From the NCBI RefSeq assembly GCF_001748145.1, contig NZ_BCQA01000001.1, positions 5,420,501-5,484,500 on the forward strand: a stretch of 64,000 nt of DNA. The letters run 5' to 3'. Position numbers and translations under genes: made by a program. Shown here in pieces: positions 15,687 through 23,743 of the stretch. A model generated the notes under the pieces. That model worked only from the letters and a program-made list of their open reading frames with translations, was not told where the DNA came from and did not search any database. Position 1 is the first letter of the stretch; every line of letters begins with the position of its first letter. This DNA comes from Bosea sp. BIWAKO-01 (GTDB taxonomy: Bacteria; Pseudomonadota; Alphaproteobacteria; Rhizobiales; Beijerinckiaceae).

Positions 15687-16833
15687 CCTGCAACCGAATC
15701 TGCAGTCATCCCTCGCGACCGGTGGCGAGGAGAGCCCTCCGCGCGGCTGTGGCGTCCGCCCGATGACGAAGCGCGATATTCCAATCATCGCACAGCTGTT
15801 CAGCAGGACCTTCCGGAGCCACAGGAGCGAGGTCGCGCCGGATCTGGAAGGATATCTCGAGACGGTCTTCTTCGGCAGCCCGCATTACCGGCCGGAGCAC
15901 GGTAGCATCGTCTATGACGGTGCTGCCGGCAACGTTGCCAGCGCCATTCTTGCTCTTCCCATGGAGTTCACCGTCCATGGTCGGCCGATCATCGCCAAGC
16001 TTCTTTGCGCCTTCATGGCGGATGGGAAGGAAGGAGCGGCCGGCGCGGCGCGCCTTGCCCGCCAGATGCGCGCTGCCCGGCAGGATCTCTGCTTCTCCGA
16101 CAATTCCTCGCCCGTCAGCGCCGATCATTGGGTTGCCGGAGGCGGTGCGGTTCTGCCGATACAGAGCCTCGAATGGCACCGCACGTTCCGGCCGCTCGCT
16201 GCCGGGGCGATCGCGTGGAGCCGCTACGTGCCGCTGTCGCGGTCCCCTGGCGTCCTGCGCTTTCTCGGCCCGTTCGATGGCCTGCTGCGCCGGCGAAGGC
16301 CTTCGCTGGCCCCGGCCGCGGCGGCGGGCTGCCGGACGATCAGCGTCAGCCCCGACGAGTTCTTCCGCTGTGCCGGTCCAATGATGGAACGCTTTCCAGT
16401 CCGTCCGGTCTGGTCAAAGCCTGAGTTCGACTGGCTCGTCAGCGTCGCCGCGCTGAACCAGCGCCTCGGCTCCCTGCAGTACAGGACGGTGATCGCCGAG
16501 GACGGCCGCGTGATCGGAGCGTTCCTCTTCTTCGGTAACAAGGGTCGGGAAGCCAACGTCCTGAACCTCCTGTGCGCGGCGGGCCACGAGTTCGACGTCA
16601 CCGGCCAGATGCTCGCGCATCTGGACGCAGAGGGCTATGCCCAGGCGAACGGGATGGCGCAGCCATTCCTGATGAACGCGATATCGCGGCAGCGCTGGCT
16701 GTCCTTCAAGCACCGCGGCTATTTCTGCCTGGTCACGCGCCATGCCGAGATCAAGGACGCCACGCTTCGCAACGAGATCTATTTCGGCGGGCTTGCATCG
16801 GAAAGCTGGAGCCGGCTGCTCACGGATTTCTGA
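15676..16833 (+). CDS. GNAT-like acyltransferase (paralogue of 12331-13446)
   Basis: A 385-residue protein sharing domain order and several motif blocks with the minus-strand protein at 12331-13446: VRPMTKRDIPIIAQLFSRTFR near the N-terminus, IQSLEWHRTFRP in the middle, VIGAFLFFGNKGREANVLNL in the second lobe, and LASESWSRL at the C-terminus. Two GNAT-like lobes are likely. No signal peptide is present, so it should be cytoplasmic. Its ATG lies inside the end of the flippase gene. A second in-frame ATG 29 codons later (MTKRDIP) would still retain the domain. It is followed closely by the GT2 gene. The function inferred from position is acyl or aminoacyl transfer to a glycan precursor. Confidence 0.7.
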   Translation: MDADLQPNLQSSLATGGEESPPRGCGVRPMTKRDIPIIAQLFSRTFRSHRSEVAPDLEGYLETVFFGSPHYRPEHGSIVYDGAAGNVASAILALPMEFTVHGRPIIAKLLCAFMADGKEGAAGAARLARQMRAARQDLCFSDNSSPVSADHWVAGGGAVLPIQSLEWHRTFRPLAAGAIAWSRYVPLSRSPGVLRFLGPFDGLLRRRRPSLAPAAAAGCRTISVSPDEFFRCAGPMMERFPVRPVWSKPEFDWLVSVAALNQRLGSLQYRTVIAEDGRVIGAFLFFGNKGREANVLNLLCAAGHEFDVTGQMLAHLDAEGYAQANGMAQPFLMNAISRQRWLSFKHRGYFCLVTRHAEIKDATLRNEIYFGGLASESWSRLLTDF

Positions 16834-16867
16834 CGTCGTGGCGCCCGTATCGACACTGGAGGCCCGA

Positions 16868-17866
16868 TTGGCCGTTTCCATCATCATCAAGACCCTGAAC
16901 GAAGAGAAGCGCATCGCCGCGACGATCGAGAGCGTGCTGGCGGCGCTTGGCGACCTGCAGGGCGAGGTGATCATCGCCGATAGCGGCTCGTCCGACCGCA
17001 CCATCGAGATCGCGTCAGGCTACCCGGTCGTGATCGCCCAGATCGTTGCGCCGGCGCGGCCGAGTTGCGGGATCGGGCCACAGCTCGGCTTCCAGCATTC
17101 CCGCTACGAGTACATCTGCCTGATCGACGGCGACATGCTGGTCGACGCCGGCTTTCTCGATGCTGCCATCCGTTTTCTCGTCGAGAACCCTGCCGTGGCC
17201 GGCGTAACCGGACATGTCGAGGAGATGCAGGTCTCCAATCTCGAATATGCGAGACGTGTGCAGCGCAATGGACCCGAGAACAGAACCGGGCGGATCGATC
17301 GGATGAACGGCGGCGGACTTTACCGCCGCAGCGCCATCGAGCAGGCTGGCTACCTGTCGGACCGGAATCTGCACGGCTATGAGGAGTTCGATCTCGGGAT
17401 ACGCCTGAGGAATAGTGGCTGGGAGATGCATCGACTCGACCGGCGCTTCGTCCAGCATTTTGGCCACTCCCTCAACTCCTACCGGCTGCTCATCCGCCGC
17501 TGGAAGAACAAGTACCTCCACGGTATCGGTGAACTCCTGCGCGCTTCGCTGGGCAAGCCCTATTTCCGGCAGGTCCTGCAGGAACTGCCCGAGCTCAAGC
17601 TCTGGGGAGCGGTCTATCTCTGGTGGGCGCTCTCCATCGCCCTAATCCTGTTTGTGCCGAACAAGTCCCTGGCGGTCGCGCTGGTCCTCGCTCTCCTCGT
17701 TGGCATCGTGGCGCTAATGAGCATGCGCAAAGGCGGCCTGCGTATGGGCCTCTATACAGTCGTTGCCTGGTTCTTTCACGCGGCCGCGCTTCCGGCAGGG
17801 TTCCTTCGCAAACGGCGGAAACCCGAGCTACCGATCGAGAGCCGCATCATCGGGAGTGCGCCATGA
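16868..17866 (+). CDS. Family-2 glycosyltransferase with C-terminal membrane segments
   Basis: A 332-residue GT2 enzyme with the entry SIIIKTLNEEKRIAATIES, the ADSGSSDRT block, the metal-binding DXD equivalent in LIDGDML and the acceptor motif NLHGYEEFDLGIRLR. Two or three hydrophobic segments close the protein (about residues 245-270, 275-290 and 295-312), placing it at the inner membrane. The start is probably the TTG at 16868, which has GGAGG five bases upstream and gives the usual short GT2 leader. A GTG at 16838 is the alternative; longer in-frame starts overlap the GNAT-like gene. Its TGA overlaps the ATG of the glycoside hydrolase. It adds a sugar to the lipid-linked repeat unit; the specificity is not readable. 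Confidence 0.87.
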   Translation: MAVSIIIKTLNEEKRIAATIESVLAALGDLQGEVIIADSGSSDRTIEIASGYPVVIAQIVAPARPSCGIGPQLGFQHSRYEYICLIDGDMLVDAGFLDAAIRFLVENPAVAGVTGHVEEMQVSNLEYARRVQRNGPENRTGRIDRMNGGGLYRRSAIEQAGYLSDRNLHGYEEFDLGIRLRNSGWEMHRLDRRFVQHFGHSLNSYRLLIRRWKNKYLHGIGELLRASLGKPYFRQVLQELPELKLWGAVYLWWALSIALILFVPNKSLAVALVLALLVGIVALMSMRKGGLRMGLYTVVAWFFHAAALPAGFLRKRRKPELPIESRIIGSAP

Positions 17867-20043
17867 AAGCGGGGGTCTGGCTTGCCCTGGCTGGCGCGGC
17901 ACTCAGTCTTGCAAGCGCGCCAACCAAGGCTGATGAGCAATGGTTGCCGGTCCGGGAGATTTCGCTCGAACTGCGCGCCGGCAGCCCTCTGGACTTCTCG
18001 TCGATCCTGCCGAACCCAAAGATCGATACGGGTAATCGGCTGATCGCCGGATCCAATGGCCGGCTGACGTTCGCGAAGGCCCCTGACACGCCGGCGAGAC
18101 TGTCCTGCGCCTCGCTGGCCTGGAGCCCGGCTTCGGGAGGGTTTCCCGATCGGGCAGGCGCTGATCGCTATGCCCGACAACTGGCGCTGCATGGCTACAA
18201 CATCGCGCGGCTTCATTTCGTCGATGGCAGCCTGATGTTTGGCCGTAAGACGGATTTCGATTTCGATCCGGAAACACTGGATCGCATCCACTATCTGCTG
18301 GCAGCGCTGAAGCGGAACGGCATCTACTGGATGATCGACGGGCTGTCGTCATGGCGCGGCGCCTATGGCGGCTATGACGATCGCTGGGATCCGGGCGGCA
18401 ACCTGAAGCTCGCGTTGCATCTCGAGGACGCCGCCTTCACCCATTGGAAGAGTTTTACCGAAAAATTCCTCGCACGGGTCAATCCTCATACCGGCATCGC
18501 GCCGATCCATGACGATGCGCTGACGCTGGTCATCCTCGTCAACGAAAACAACATCGAATTTGAAAGCGTCGTTCACGACCGCCCCGGCAAGCCGCCCTAT
18601 GACGCGATGCTCGCGGCCCCCTTCAATCGGTGGCTGGCGAAGCGCTATGCGTCGACCGCAGTCCTTTCGAAAGCCTGGGGCGGGCTCGGCTGGACCGAGA
18701 AGCTGGAGAATGGCTCGATCGCACTGCCCGTCGACCGTTACGCCGACAGCCCCCGCATGCGCGATCTGCAGGCTTTCTTCACCGAGGTCGAGACGACATC
18801 CGCCAACAAGATGAGCCAGGCGCTTCGCGTGCTTGGCTACAAGGGCCTGATCAGCACCTACAATAACTGGCCGACAATCCAGGCCGCTCTTAGTCGGCGC
18901 AGCCTCGAAGCGGTAACGGCGAATACCTATCATGACTGGGTCGGAGGCTATGCGCCCGGTAGCAAGCTGCTCCAGCAGAGTTCGGTCGCCGACGGTGCCA
19001 ATTCCATGCGCATGATCGCGGCGGCGCGCTGGCTCGGAAAGCCCTTCATCGTCAGCGAATACGATCACCTGTTCTGGAACCGCTATCGCTATGAAGGCGG
19101 GCTGGTCTTTCCGGCCTATGCTGCGCTGCAAGGCTGGGACGTGCTCTGCCGGCATGGCCACGGCCCGATCGCACTCGCCTATGGCGAGCCCTATCCGCAC
19201 AAGCGGGCGATGCTGCCCTACGCGATCGCACTCGACCCCGTGGCCCGCGCCGGCGAGACCCTCTCCGCACTCCTGTTCAGGCGCGGCGATGTCTCCACCT
19301 CCCGGATCACGATCCCGTTCGCGGTTCGCGGCGAGGAGGATCTCGGCAGGGATATGCAGGCCCGTGAGCCTGAGAATCTCACGGATCTGGCTCTGGTCGG
19401 GCGGATCGGATTGCAGGCCGCCGACCGCATCGGCGAACAGATCGCCGTTCTTCAGCCCCGCGATGCCAATCGCGCCGCCGCGATCATCGACAGGCTGAAG
19501 ACGAGCGGCGCGCTCCCGCAAGGAAATGCCACCGACATCGCGGCGGGGCTCTATCAGAGCGACACGGGCGAGATCGTCTTGAACCGCCCGAAGCGGGAGC
19601 TACGCGTTTCGACCCCCGCGACGGAAGCCGTCGCCTTTTCCTCTCAGAGCCTGCCGGCCAGGCTCGGGACGATGAGCGTTGAAGCTGCGGAGGGGGACGG
19701 CCTCGTTGCCCTGGCCTCGCTCGACAAGCCGGCCTCCCTCGCCAAGGGCAGCCGCTTCCTGCTGATCTTCGCCACCGATGCCCGCAATACCGGCATGACC
19801 TTCCGCGACCGGCAGGAGAAGGTCATCGAGGACTTCGGGCGGCTTCCGGTGCTGATCCGCAAGGGGCAGGTCGATCTGCGGATCAACAGGACGGCGCCGC
19901 GATGGCAGCTCTCACCTGTCTCTCTCGACGGAACGGTGAAACCGCCGATCACCCGCGGCGCGGGCCCGATTTCCTTCCGCCTCTCGAACGATCTCCCGAC
20001 CGGCCCGACGACCTATTTCCTGCTGGAACTCCTGGAAAGCTGA
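17863..20043 (+). CDS. Secreted clan GH-A-type glycoside hydrolase
   Basis: A 726-residue protein with a signal peptide (MKAGVWLALAGAALSLASA, cleavage near KADEQ). A TIM-barrel-like domain covers about residues 60-430. LVNENNIEF contains the probable acid/base Glu228, and FIVSEYDHLFW the probable nucleophile Glu399; this pair on successive barrel strands is the clan GH-A pattern (GH5/GH39 type). The C-terminal 280 residues look like beta-sandwich material. Periplasmic hydrolases of this kind in exopolysaccharide clusters (PslG-like) trim the chain or clear stalled polymer from the export route. The gene is coupled to the GT2 gene by ATGA overlap and is the last of the rightward run. Family assignment below the clan level is uncertain. 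Confidence 0.78.
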   Translation: MKAGVWLALAGAALSLASAPTKADEQWLPVREISLELRAGSPLDFSSILPNPKIDTGNRLIAGSNGRLTFAKAPDTPARLSCASLAWSPASGGFPDRAGADRYARQLALHGYNIARLHFVDGSLMFGRKTDFDFDPETLDRIHYLLAALKRNGIYWMIDGLSSWRGAYGGYDDRWDPGGNLKLALHLEDAAFTHWKSFTEKFLARVNPHTGIAPIHDDALTLVILVNENNIEFESVVHDRPGKPPYDAMLAAPFNRWLAKRYASTAVLSKAWGGLGWTEKLENGSIALPVDRYADSPRMRDLQAFFTEVETTSANKMSQALRVLGYKGLISTYNNWPTIQAALSRRSLEAVTANTYHDWVGGYAPGSKLLQQSSVADGANSMRMIAAARWLGKPFIVSEYDHLFWNRYRYEGGLVFPAYAALQGWDVLCRHGHGPIALAYGEPYPHKRAMLPYAIALDPVARAGETLSALLFRRGDVSTSRITIPFAVRGEEDLGRDMQAREPENLTDLALVGRIGLQAADRIGEQIAVLQPRDANRAAAIIDRLKTSGALPQGNATDIAAGLYQSDTGEIVLNRPKRELRVSTPATEAVAFSSQSLPARLGTMSVEAAEGDGLVALASLDKPASLAKGSRFLLIFATDARNTGMTFRDRQEKVIEDFGRLPVLIRKGQVDLRINRTAPRWQLSPVSLDGTVKPPITRGAGPISFRLSNDLPTGPTTYFLLELLES

Positions 20044-20168
20044 CGGCTCTGCCGAGCCCGCTGGCCCTCGACGCCGGCCGCCGCTCTGGTGCGTGAGTGG
20101 CGCCCGGACCTGAAACCGCGGCCGGGCACGACATCCTGACGCATGGGAGGGTTCCTGGCCGCGGCTGA

Positions 20169-20729
20169 ATGACCGCCCCATCGGGTCGGACTGTTCGCCG
20201 ACTTGAGCTGAAACGGGAAGCGCAGCGCCATCTCTCCGAACTCGCGCTGCGCACACGCGAGACCGTGCATCTGGCGGTCCTCGCGGGCCCTGATGTGATC
20301 TATATCGACAAAATCGATAGCCCCGAGCCGCTTCATGCCAGCTCCGATATCGGCGGCAAGGCTCCAGCCCACGCGGTTGCGATCGGCAAGGCTATTCTCG
20401 CGTTTCAGCCTTCGTATGTCATCGAAGAGATCGGGCGAAATCTTCTCGCCTTCACGCCAAGGACCATCGATAGCCTTGAAGGGCTCGAGCACGAATTGTC
20501 AGCGGTCCGCTCGCAGGGCTATGCCGTCAACCTCGGCGAATGGCGCGGAGCCGTATATGGATTGGCGGCCCCGATCAGGCGCGCCGACGACGTGGTCGAG
20601 GCCGCTGTTGGCGTATCGGGGCCATCGACGCGGCTGACACCGGAGATGATCAAGCTCATGGCGGAGCAGGTCATGGAGGCCGCAGACGCGATATCGCGCG
20701 GGCTCGGCTATGCCGGGACCGGGCGGTAG
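20169..20729 (+). pseudogene. Truncated IclR-family regulator (effector domain only)
   Basis: The frame encodes about 186 residues that match the IclR C-terminal effector-binding domain: LKREAQRHLSELALRTRETVHLAVL, VIYIDKID, and the later LAAPIRRADDVVEAAVGVSGP. The N-terminal winged helix-turn-helix, normally about 70-80 residues upstream, is absent; the space it would need runs into the glycoside hydrolase gene, and the 125 bases between show no HTH-like peptide. It therefore cannot bind DNA in the usual way. I call it a decayed 5'-truncated regulator, though a stand-alone effector domain cannot be excluded. The truncation may mark the end of the inserted polysaccharide locus. Confidence 0.7.
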
Positions 20730-21063
20730 CACCTTATACGCAGCGGACACTGCTCGATCGAATCAGGCAGAAGAACCGCGACGGCTCGGCCGATCCGGCC
20801 CGCCTCATGACGGTACGCCCTCGCCGAGCGCTTCATCCACGGTCACTCGTTCGACAGATCATTACCCCGGCAGAGAGCCCCTGCGCTCTGGAAAAGGGGA
20901 GGTTCTTCTCGCACGAAGAGGCTGATCGCCTTTCGCGGGCGCAAAGTGACGTCGTCTGCGTCGTCCACATGCGTGCTTGGTTGAATCACGGCTCGCTGGC
21001 GCAAGTGCCGGCGATCCACTAACAAACAGCGCAGGCCACGCATTGGGAGCGGGACAGCCGGCG
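20730..21063. other. Gene-free stretch
   Basis: About 330 bases between the IclR fragment and the alpha/beta-hydrolase gene. Short open frames exist on both strands, but none has a recognisable domain or a ribosome site with a convincing start. The promoter of the downstream hydrolase pair presumably lies in its second half. Confidence 0.4.
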
Positions 21064-22293
21064 ATGGCGGATTCGAGTGTTATCAGGCGTCGCGTGTATC
21101 ACATCGGCGGCTACGATCATGCGCAGCCCGCGGTTGTGCATGGTCGCTTTGTCAGGGAAACGCGGCGTTTTGAGCGTGCGTGGGCAGCCTCCGTGGTTTC
21201 GTCGGAGCCCACCAACAGCGATGACGTCTCGACCTGGCAAGTGCTCGCGACCGGCCCAAACTGGCGGGTCGAAACCGAGTATTGCGCGATCAGATGGGAC
21301 GATGTGGTGGAAGCCACGAACAGGCGCCCGATATGGTGGCGCATTCCCCAGGGACTCCTCGCCTTCGTCGATTTTATCGTGGGCGGAGCGCTATGGGGCT
21401 ATCTGTGCGCCAGTTGGCGCTACGCGATGTTCTTCCTCTATCCATTCTTGATTCTGGCGATCATTGCTGCGTTTTCGCTTGCAGGCGGGATGGCCCTGAC
21501 GCGAGCCACCGACTCCAGCGCGATTGGAGCCTTGGCGGCAATCGGCACCTTCCTCCTCTCGTTTCTCGCCGCCGATCGTTGGGTTTATCTGGGGCTTCTC
21601 TTTGACGACTGGATCTTTGCCCGCCAGTACATCCGGCGGGGCGATCCGATCCTCGACGGGCGCTTGCGACGCGTTGCGGCCGAGATTGTCGAGGCTAGGC
21701 GCAGCGGCTCGGCGGACGAGATTCTCATCGTCGGTCATAGCCTCGGAGCCGTGCTTGCGATCGATCTCATCGACCACGCGATCAGACACGGGCTGGATGA
21801 CCAGGACGATCGTCCTCGCCTCGCGTTTCTTTCCGTGGGATCGTCGACCCTCAAGATCGGGCTTCATCGCGCCGCCGGTCGTTTCCGCGCCGCGGTCGAG
21901 CGCGTGAGCGCCTGCCGCGCCGTATTCTGGGCCGACTACCAGGCGCGCTCGGACGTGATGAATTTCTACCGGGCCGATCCTCTGCCGCTGATGGGTCTGG
22001 CCGCCACGGGCTCCCCGGTCATTCGCAGCGTCAGCATCAGGCGGATGATTGATCCTGCCCGCTATCCCCGCATTCGCAAGAACTGGTACCGGATGCATTG
22101 CCAGTTCGTCAGGGGCAATGATCGGCGAGCGCCGTATGATTATTTCATGTTCGTCTGCGGGCCGCTCTTTGCAGAACAACAGGTCAATGCCAAGGAAGGT
22201 GCCATGCAAGCACTCGATGCCGACGGTCGATTCCTCGTTTCCCCCTCCCCGTCCCTGGCGGGCGGTCACAGCACCGAGGTCGCCAAGCGATGA
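21064..22293 (+). CDS. Membrane-anchored alpha/beta-hydrolase-like protein
   Basis: A protein of about 409 residues. Two or three hydrophobic segments lie in the middle (about residues 100-115, 120-145 and 160-180). They are followed by a lipase-type nucleophile elbow IVGHSLGAVLAIDLID with Ser226 as the predicted nucleophile. An N-terminal cytosolic part (VYHIGGYDHAQP) precedes the membrane region; HIGGYD-type openings resemble the oxyanion-loop region of lipase-like proteins. The ATG at 21064 was chosen because a TTG at 20977 would add 29 unremarkable residues. The final TGA overlaps the start of the ICMT-family gene (ATGA), so both are made together. The substrate is unknown; lipid-directed hydrolysis is a guess from the fold. 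Confidence 0.65.
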   Translation: MADSSVIRRRVYHIGGYDHAQPAVVHGRFVRETRRFERAWAASVVSSEPTNSDDVSTWQVLATGPNWRVETEYCAIRWDDVVEATNRRPIWWRIPQGLLAFVDFIVGGALWGYLCASWRYAMFFLYPFLILAIIAAFSLAGGMALTRATDSSAIGALAAIGTFLLSFLAADRWVYLGLLFDDWIFARQYIRRGDPILDGRLRRVAAEIVEARRSGSADEILIVGHSLGAVLAIDLIDHAIRHGLDDQDDRPRLAFLSVGSSTLKIGLHRAAGRFRAAVERVSACRAVFWADYQARSDVMNFYRADPLPLMGLAATGSPVIRSVSIRRMIDPARYPRIRKNWYRMHCQFVRGNDRRAPYDYFMFVCGPLFAEQQVNAKEGAMQALDADGRFLVSPSPSLAGGHSTEVAKR

Positions 22294-22877
22294 CCCTGAG
22301 CATCGCCAAAGCGATCTACGCCCTGCTTGCCGTTGGCTGGTACATCATTCGTATCCCGCATGAGCGACGCGCGCGCCGGACCCCGGTTTCCCGGAGCGCT
22401 CGTGGGTTGCAGGAAATCATCCTGCTGAGCATTTCGTTCACGGGCCTCGGACTATTGCCGTTCATCTATGTCGCGACGGGATTCCCGCGCTTCGCGAACT
22501 ACCCGTTCCAGCCCGCTCTCGCCTGGCTCGGAGCCTTAGTCGCGATCGCCGCGCTCATCCTGTTCCACCTCACGCACCGGGCTCTCGGCCGCAACTGGTC
22601 CGTGTCTCTGGATCTCCGCGAGAGCCATCGGCTCGTGACGGAGGGCGTGTACCGCTATGTGCGGCACCCCATGTATTCGGCGTTCTGGCTATGGGCGATT
22701 GCCCAGGCTCTCCTGCTGCCCAACTTTATCGCCGGGCTCTCCGGCTTGGTCGGTTTTGGAACGTTGTACTTCTTTCGCGTTGCCCAGGAAGAGCGCCTGA
22801 TGCTCGATGCGTTCGGTGCGGAATATGGCGACTACATGGCGCGGACCGGGCGCGTCATGCCAAGGTTCCACGCCTGA
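22290..22877 (+). CDS. ICMT-family (isoprenylcysteine carboxyl methyltransferase-like) membrane protein
   Basis: A 195-residue integral membrane protein with four or five helices. The C-terminal signature is LVTEGVYRYVRHPMYSAFWL followed by EERLMLDAFGAEYGDYMART, the SAM-binding region of the ICMT/PEMT-like superfamily. Bacterial members methylate lipid or small hydrophobic substrates; true prenyl-cysteine methylation is not expected in bacteria. It is translationally coupled to the preceding alpha/beta-hydrolase-like gene, which suggests sequential action on one membrane substrate (inference). Confidence 0.83.
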   Translation: MTLSIAKAIYALLAVGWYIIRIPHERRARRTPVSRSARGLQEIILLSISFTGLGLLPFIYVATGFPRFANYPFQPALAWLGALVAIAALILFHLTHRALGRNWSVSLDLRESHRLVTEGVYRYVRHPMYSAFWLWAIAQALLLPNFIAGLSGLVGFGTLYFFRVAQEERLMLDAFGAEYGDYMARTGRVMPRFHA

Positions 22878-23469
22878 GGGCAAGGTCACAGTCTCGCGAC
22901 CTGCGCGCGCAGAGGGCTCCGTCGCGCTCGCTCCCAAGAGGGTGAACCGGCGGAGAACGCCGAATCTGCCCAAGCATTTTGCCAAGTACTCCGCAAGGGA
23001 ACCGCCTTTGCGATTGGCCCGCCAAGCCGAGTGATGAAGGTAAGCTGATATGCCGATGCGTTCGTCGCGCGCAACCGGCAAAATTGTCGCTACCAGTACG
23101 CTGTGCCGCGAAGGAACCATGTTCCTTCTCGTGACGACCCAAGAGCTGACTAACTTCCACTTTGCCTAACTACTTCGTCTGGGCGAAGAATGATCTCCCG
23201 CAGTCGAGAGCGTTGCTCGAACGCTGTGAGCGAAGCATCAAGGACGCTAGAGCACCTTCGGCCGGTTCAGCTCCCGGAAACCACGAACGTCTTCGCGCCA
23301 GCAAAGCCTGGCCTTAGCCGATTGAAAGTGCTGAGGATATTTGGAATACTCGACGTTGTGCCGCACTACCGCGATCCGGGGCAAGGAAGTGGGTTTGGTG
23401 TTGCGCATCCGCACTAGTAGTCGAACATGTTTCAGTCATAGTTGGAATGTTCTCAACGAGGGCGAATCG
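22878..23469. other. Gene-free stretch with a possible coding remnant
   Basis: Nearly 600 bases with no convincing gene. Around 23162-23310 the plus strand reads as a protein-like stretch (PNYFVWAKNDLPQSRALLER and so on) that lacks a good start and ends after about 50 codons. It could be a decayed gene fragment. The last 150 bases are richer in A and T and probably hold the promoter of the small lipoprotein gene. Confidence 0.4.
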
Positions 23470-23598
23470 ATGAAAAAACTTATGATCTTGGCCGTTTCAG
23501 TGGCGTTGGTAGGCGTCGGCGGATGTGCCTACGGTGTTGGCAAGGGCAAGGGGAAGGCACCGCCTCCAGTTGCTTCCCCGATCGTTACGAAGGGCTGA
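23470..23598 (+). CDS. Very small lipoprotein
   Basis: A 42-residue peptide. MKKLMILAVSVALVGVGGC is a classic lipoprotein signal sequence with the lipobox VGGC; the lipidated Cys19 would be followed by a Gly/Lys/Pro-rich tail (AYGVGKGKGKAPPPVASPIV). GAGGG lies eight bases before the ATG and a strong intrinsic terminator follows 14 bases after the stop, so this is a self-contained transcription unit. Entericidin-like or other small envelope lipoproteins have this form. The function is unknown. Confidence 0.7.
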   Translation: MKKLMILAVSVALVGVGGCAYGVGKGKGKAPPPVASPIVTKG

Positions 23599-23610
23599 CA
23601 CCCAATATAC

Positions 23611-23645
23611 TGAAAACGGCCGGCTTAGTCCGGCCGTTTTCTTCA
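23611..23645 (+). terminator. Intrinsic terminator after the small lipoprotein gene
   Basis: A perfect stem, AAAACGGCCGG pairing with CCGGCCGTTTT around a CTTAGT loop (stem-loop 23613-23640), is followed by CTTCATTT. The A-tract on the left arm would let it work on both strands. Confidence 0.85.
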
Positions 23646-23743
23646 TTTGATTAGAAACTCTTCCGGGAGTTTGATGACACGGCTACTGCTGTTGTCGTGC
23701 CTATCGCCGAGGCTGTTATTCTTCCGGAAACCGGAGCTCTGCG

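Noticed and set aside
7481..20043. A classic exosortase (XrtA/EpsH) locus
   Set aside because: The amidotransferase, ACP and acyl ligase resemble genes from such loci, but no exosortase, PEP-CTERM protein or PrsT/PrsK/PrsR gene is present.
22689..23120. A 143-codon minus-strand frame
   Set aside because: Half of it is antisense to the ICMT-family gene and the rest shows no domain.
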